Source of the DNA: Niabella sp.
GTDB lineage: Bacteria; Bacteroidota; Bacteroidia; Chitinophagales; Chitinophagaceae
Reading direction: 5' to 3'
Assembly: GCA_017744715.1 (NCBI GenBank)
Contig: JAGIAT010000001.1
Span: 310,001 to 374,000 of the forward strand
Length of the DNA: 64,000 bases
In this document: one piece after another, positions 63,520 to 64,000 of the stretch
How positions within the stretch are numbered: position 1 is the stretch's first letter
Layout: each line of letters begins with the position of its first letter
Notes under the pieces: model-generated
Seen by the model: the letters and a program-made list of their open reading frames with translations, nothing else
Databases searched by the model: none
What the model was told of the DNA's origin: nothing
Made by a program: the position numbers and the translations under genes

Positions 63520-63915
63520 TTACTTTTTAAAGATGCGGAAAGTACCGTTGCCGCTGGTATTGGCGCCGGAACCCCAGGTTCCGTCCATGGTTGTAAAACC
63601 GGCATCAACGGCGGCTGTGGTTGAATAAGAAGTGCTGGGCGGGTAGGTGTATGTTGTTTTTATTGTAGTACCGGTAACAATATAGGTACCTTCTGCCTTG
63701 CCTGCGGTGGCCGTATCAGCGGCATCTGCATACACACGCACGGTGCCGTTGGAGCGGTACAGGAAAAAATAGGGCTTATTGGGTACGGCGCTGCCGGAAC
63801 CATACTTGCCCTCCCAAAAACCGACTACGGACGGGGCGGGGGCATCTTCTTTCTTTTTCTTACAACCTGCAATGATCAATACGGCCATTGCTGTGAGGAA
63901 TAATGTTGTTTTCAT
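63520..63915 (-). CDS. Small hypothetical lipoprotein (lipocalin-like pattern)
   Basis: The product has 131 residues with lipobox IIAGC. The mature part has the pattern VVGFWEGKYGSG followed by repeated beta strands (YFFLYRSNGTVRVYADAAD; AEGTYIVTGTTIKTTYTY), close to lipocalin-like Bacteroidota lipoproteins that begin with GxW. Ligand unknown. It is likely monocistronic, with a 205-bp gap to the radical SAM pair. Confidence 0.8.
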   Translation of the reverse strand: MKTTLFLTAMAVLIIAGCKKKKEDAPAPSVVGFWEGKYGSGSAVPNKPYFFLYRSNGTVRVYADAADTATAGKAEGTYIVTGTTIKTTYTYPPSTSYSTTAAVDAGFTTMDGTWGSGANTSGNGTFRIFKK

Positions 63916-64000
63916 AACACTGTTTTTTTAATGAATGCGTTTATAACTCAAAAGTACCGGCAGCTGCAGTCGCCAGCCAGCGTATATCTTCCCTTTTTCT

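Noticed and set aside
1..64000. tRNA, rRNA, integrase, transposase or prophage genes
   Set aside because: None were recognised when reading both strands; the 49-nt palindrome and repeat arrays are not accompanied by any transposase.

Overview
The window reads as a chromosomal stretch of a Bacteroidota bacterium, most likely family Chitinophagaceae. The reasons are the TAnnTTTG-type -7 promoter boxes, the lack of Shine-Dalgarno-like leaders, the many lipoproteins and outer-membrane proteins, a TonB-dependent receptor paired with a DUF5689 lipoprotein, YugP, BatD and RprY-like proteins, and a large share of small conserved Bacteroidota hypothetical proteins. I found no rRNA, tRNA, prophage, transposase or CRISPR array. 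Assignment below family level is not possible from the sequence alone.

Layout. 0-7 kb: housekeeping and envelope genes (SDR, BatD-like protein, AraC regulator, secreted propeller, YugP protease, radA), plus an orphan terminator that may end a small RNA. 7.2-13.6 kb: a fibre-like locus made of a secreted subunit, a PapD-like chaperone and a multi-domain subunit. It converges on an outer-membrane beta-barrel protein preceded by a LuxR-type regulator. 13.7-18.3 kb: comF, glutathione peroxidase, an amidohydrolase and gnd. 18.4-25.5 kb: a secreted EEP-family nuclease/phosphatase, a TonB-dependent receptor and a DUF5689 lipoprotein. A 96-bp dyad repeat array holding a GxxExxY (PD-(D/E)XK) gene and the stub of a second one lies in the intergenic space. 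25.5-33.5 kb: a 141-bp palindromic triplicate, PhnA, then RNA genes (DEAD-box helicase, RRM, cold-shock protein), a KAS III-like enzyme and a stand-alone HsdR_N-type nuclease. 33.7-43.9 kb: small accessory genes (SNase, VOC, MarR, methyltransferase, ZU5 lipoprotein, four-helix Cys-rich copper protein, DUF4253, GNAT).

44-47.5 kb: a decayed TonB-receptor N-terminus, then a family 2A encapsulin shell gene overlapping a cysteine desulfurase with a 245-residue disordered cargo extension, a nanocompartment operon closed by a 49-nt perfect palindrome. 47.6-61.7 kb: core genes (ileS, H1-like/DksA fusion, acpP-fabF-rnc, an IscS-type desulfurase, a PDZ protease-like protein, a collagen-like lipoprotein, ruvB, an OmpR-type regulator). 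62-64 kb: a radical SAM enzyme translationally coupled to a 101-residue protein of unknown function, and a lipoprotein.

The two most system-like regions are the fibre/chaperone/barrel locus (7.2-13.6 kb), which I cannot match to a named secretion system, and the encapsulin-desulfurase operon (44.6-47.5 kb), which belongs to a recently recognised family. The repeat-embedded GxxExxY gene and the radical SAM pair are secondary candidates. All functional calls come from motif reading; no database search was run.
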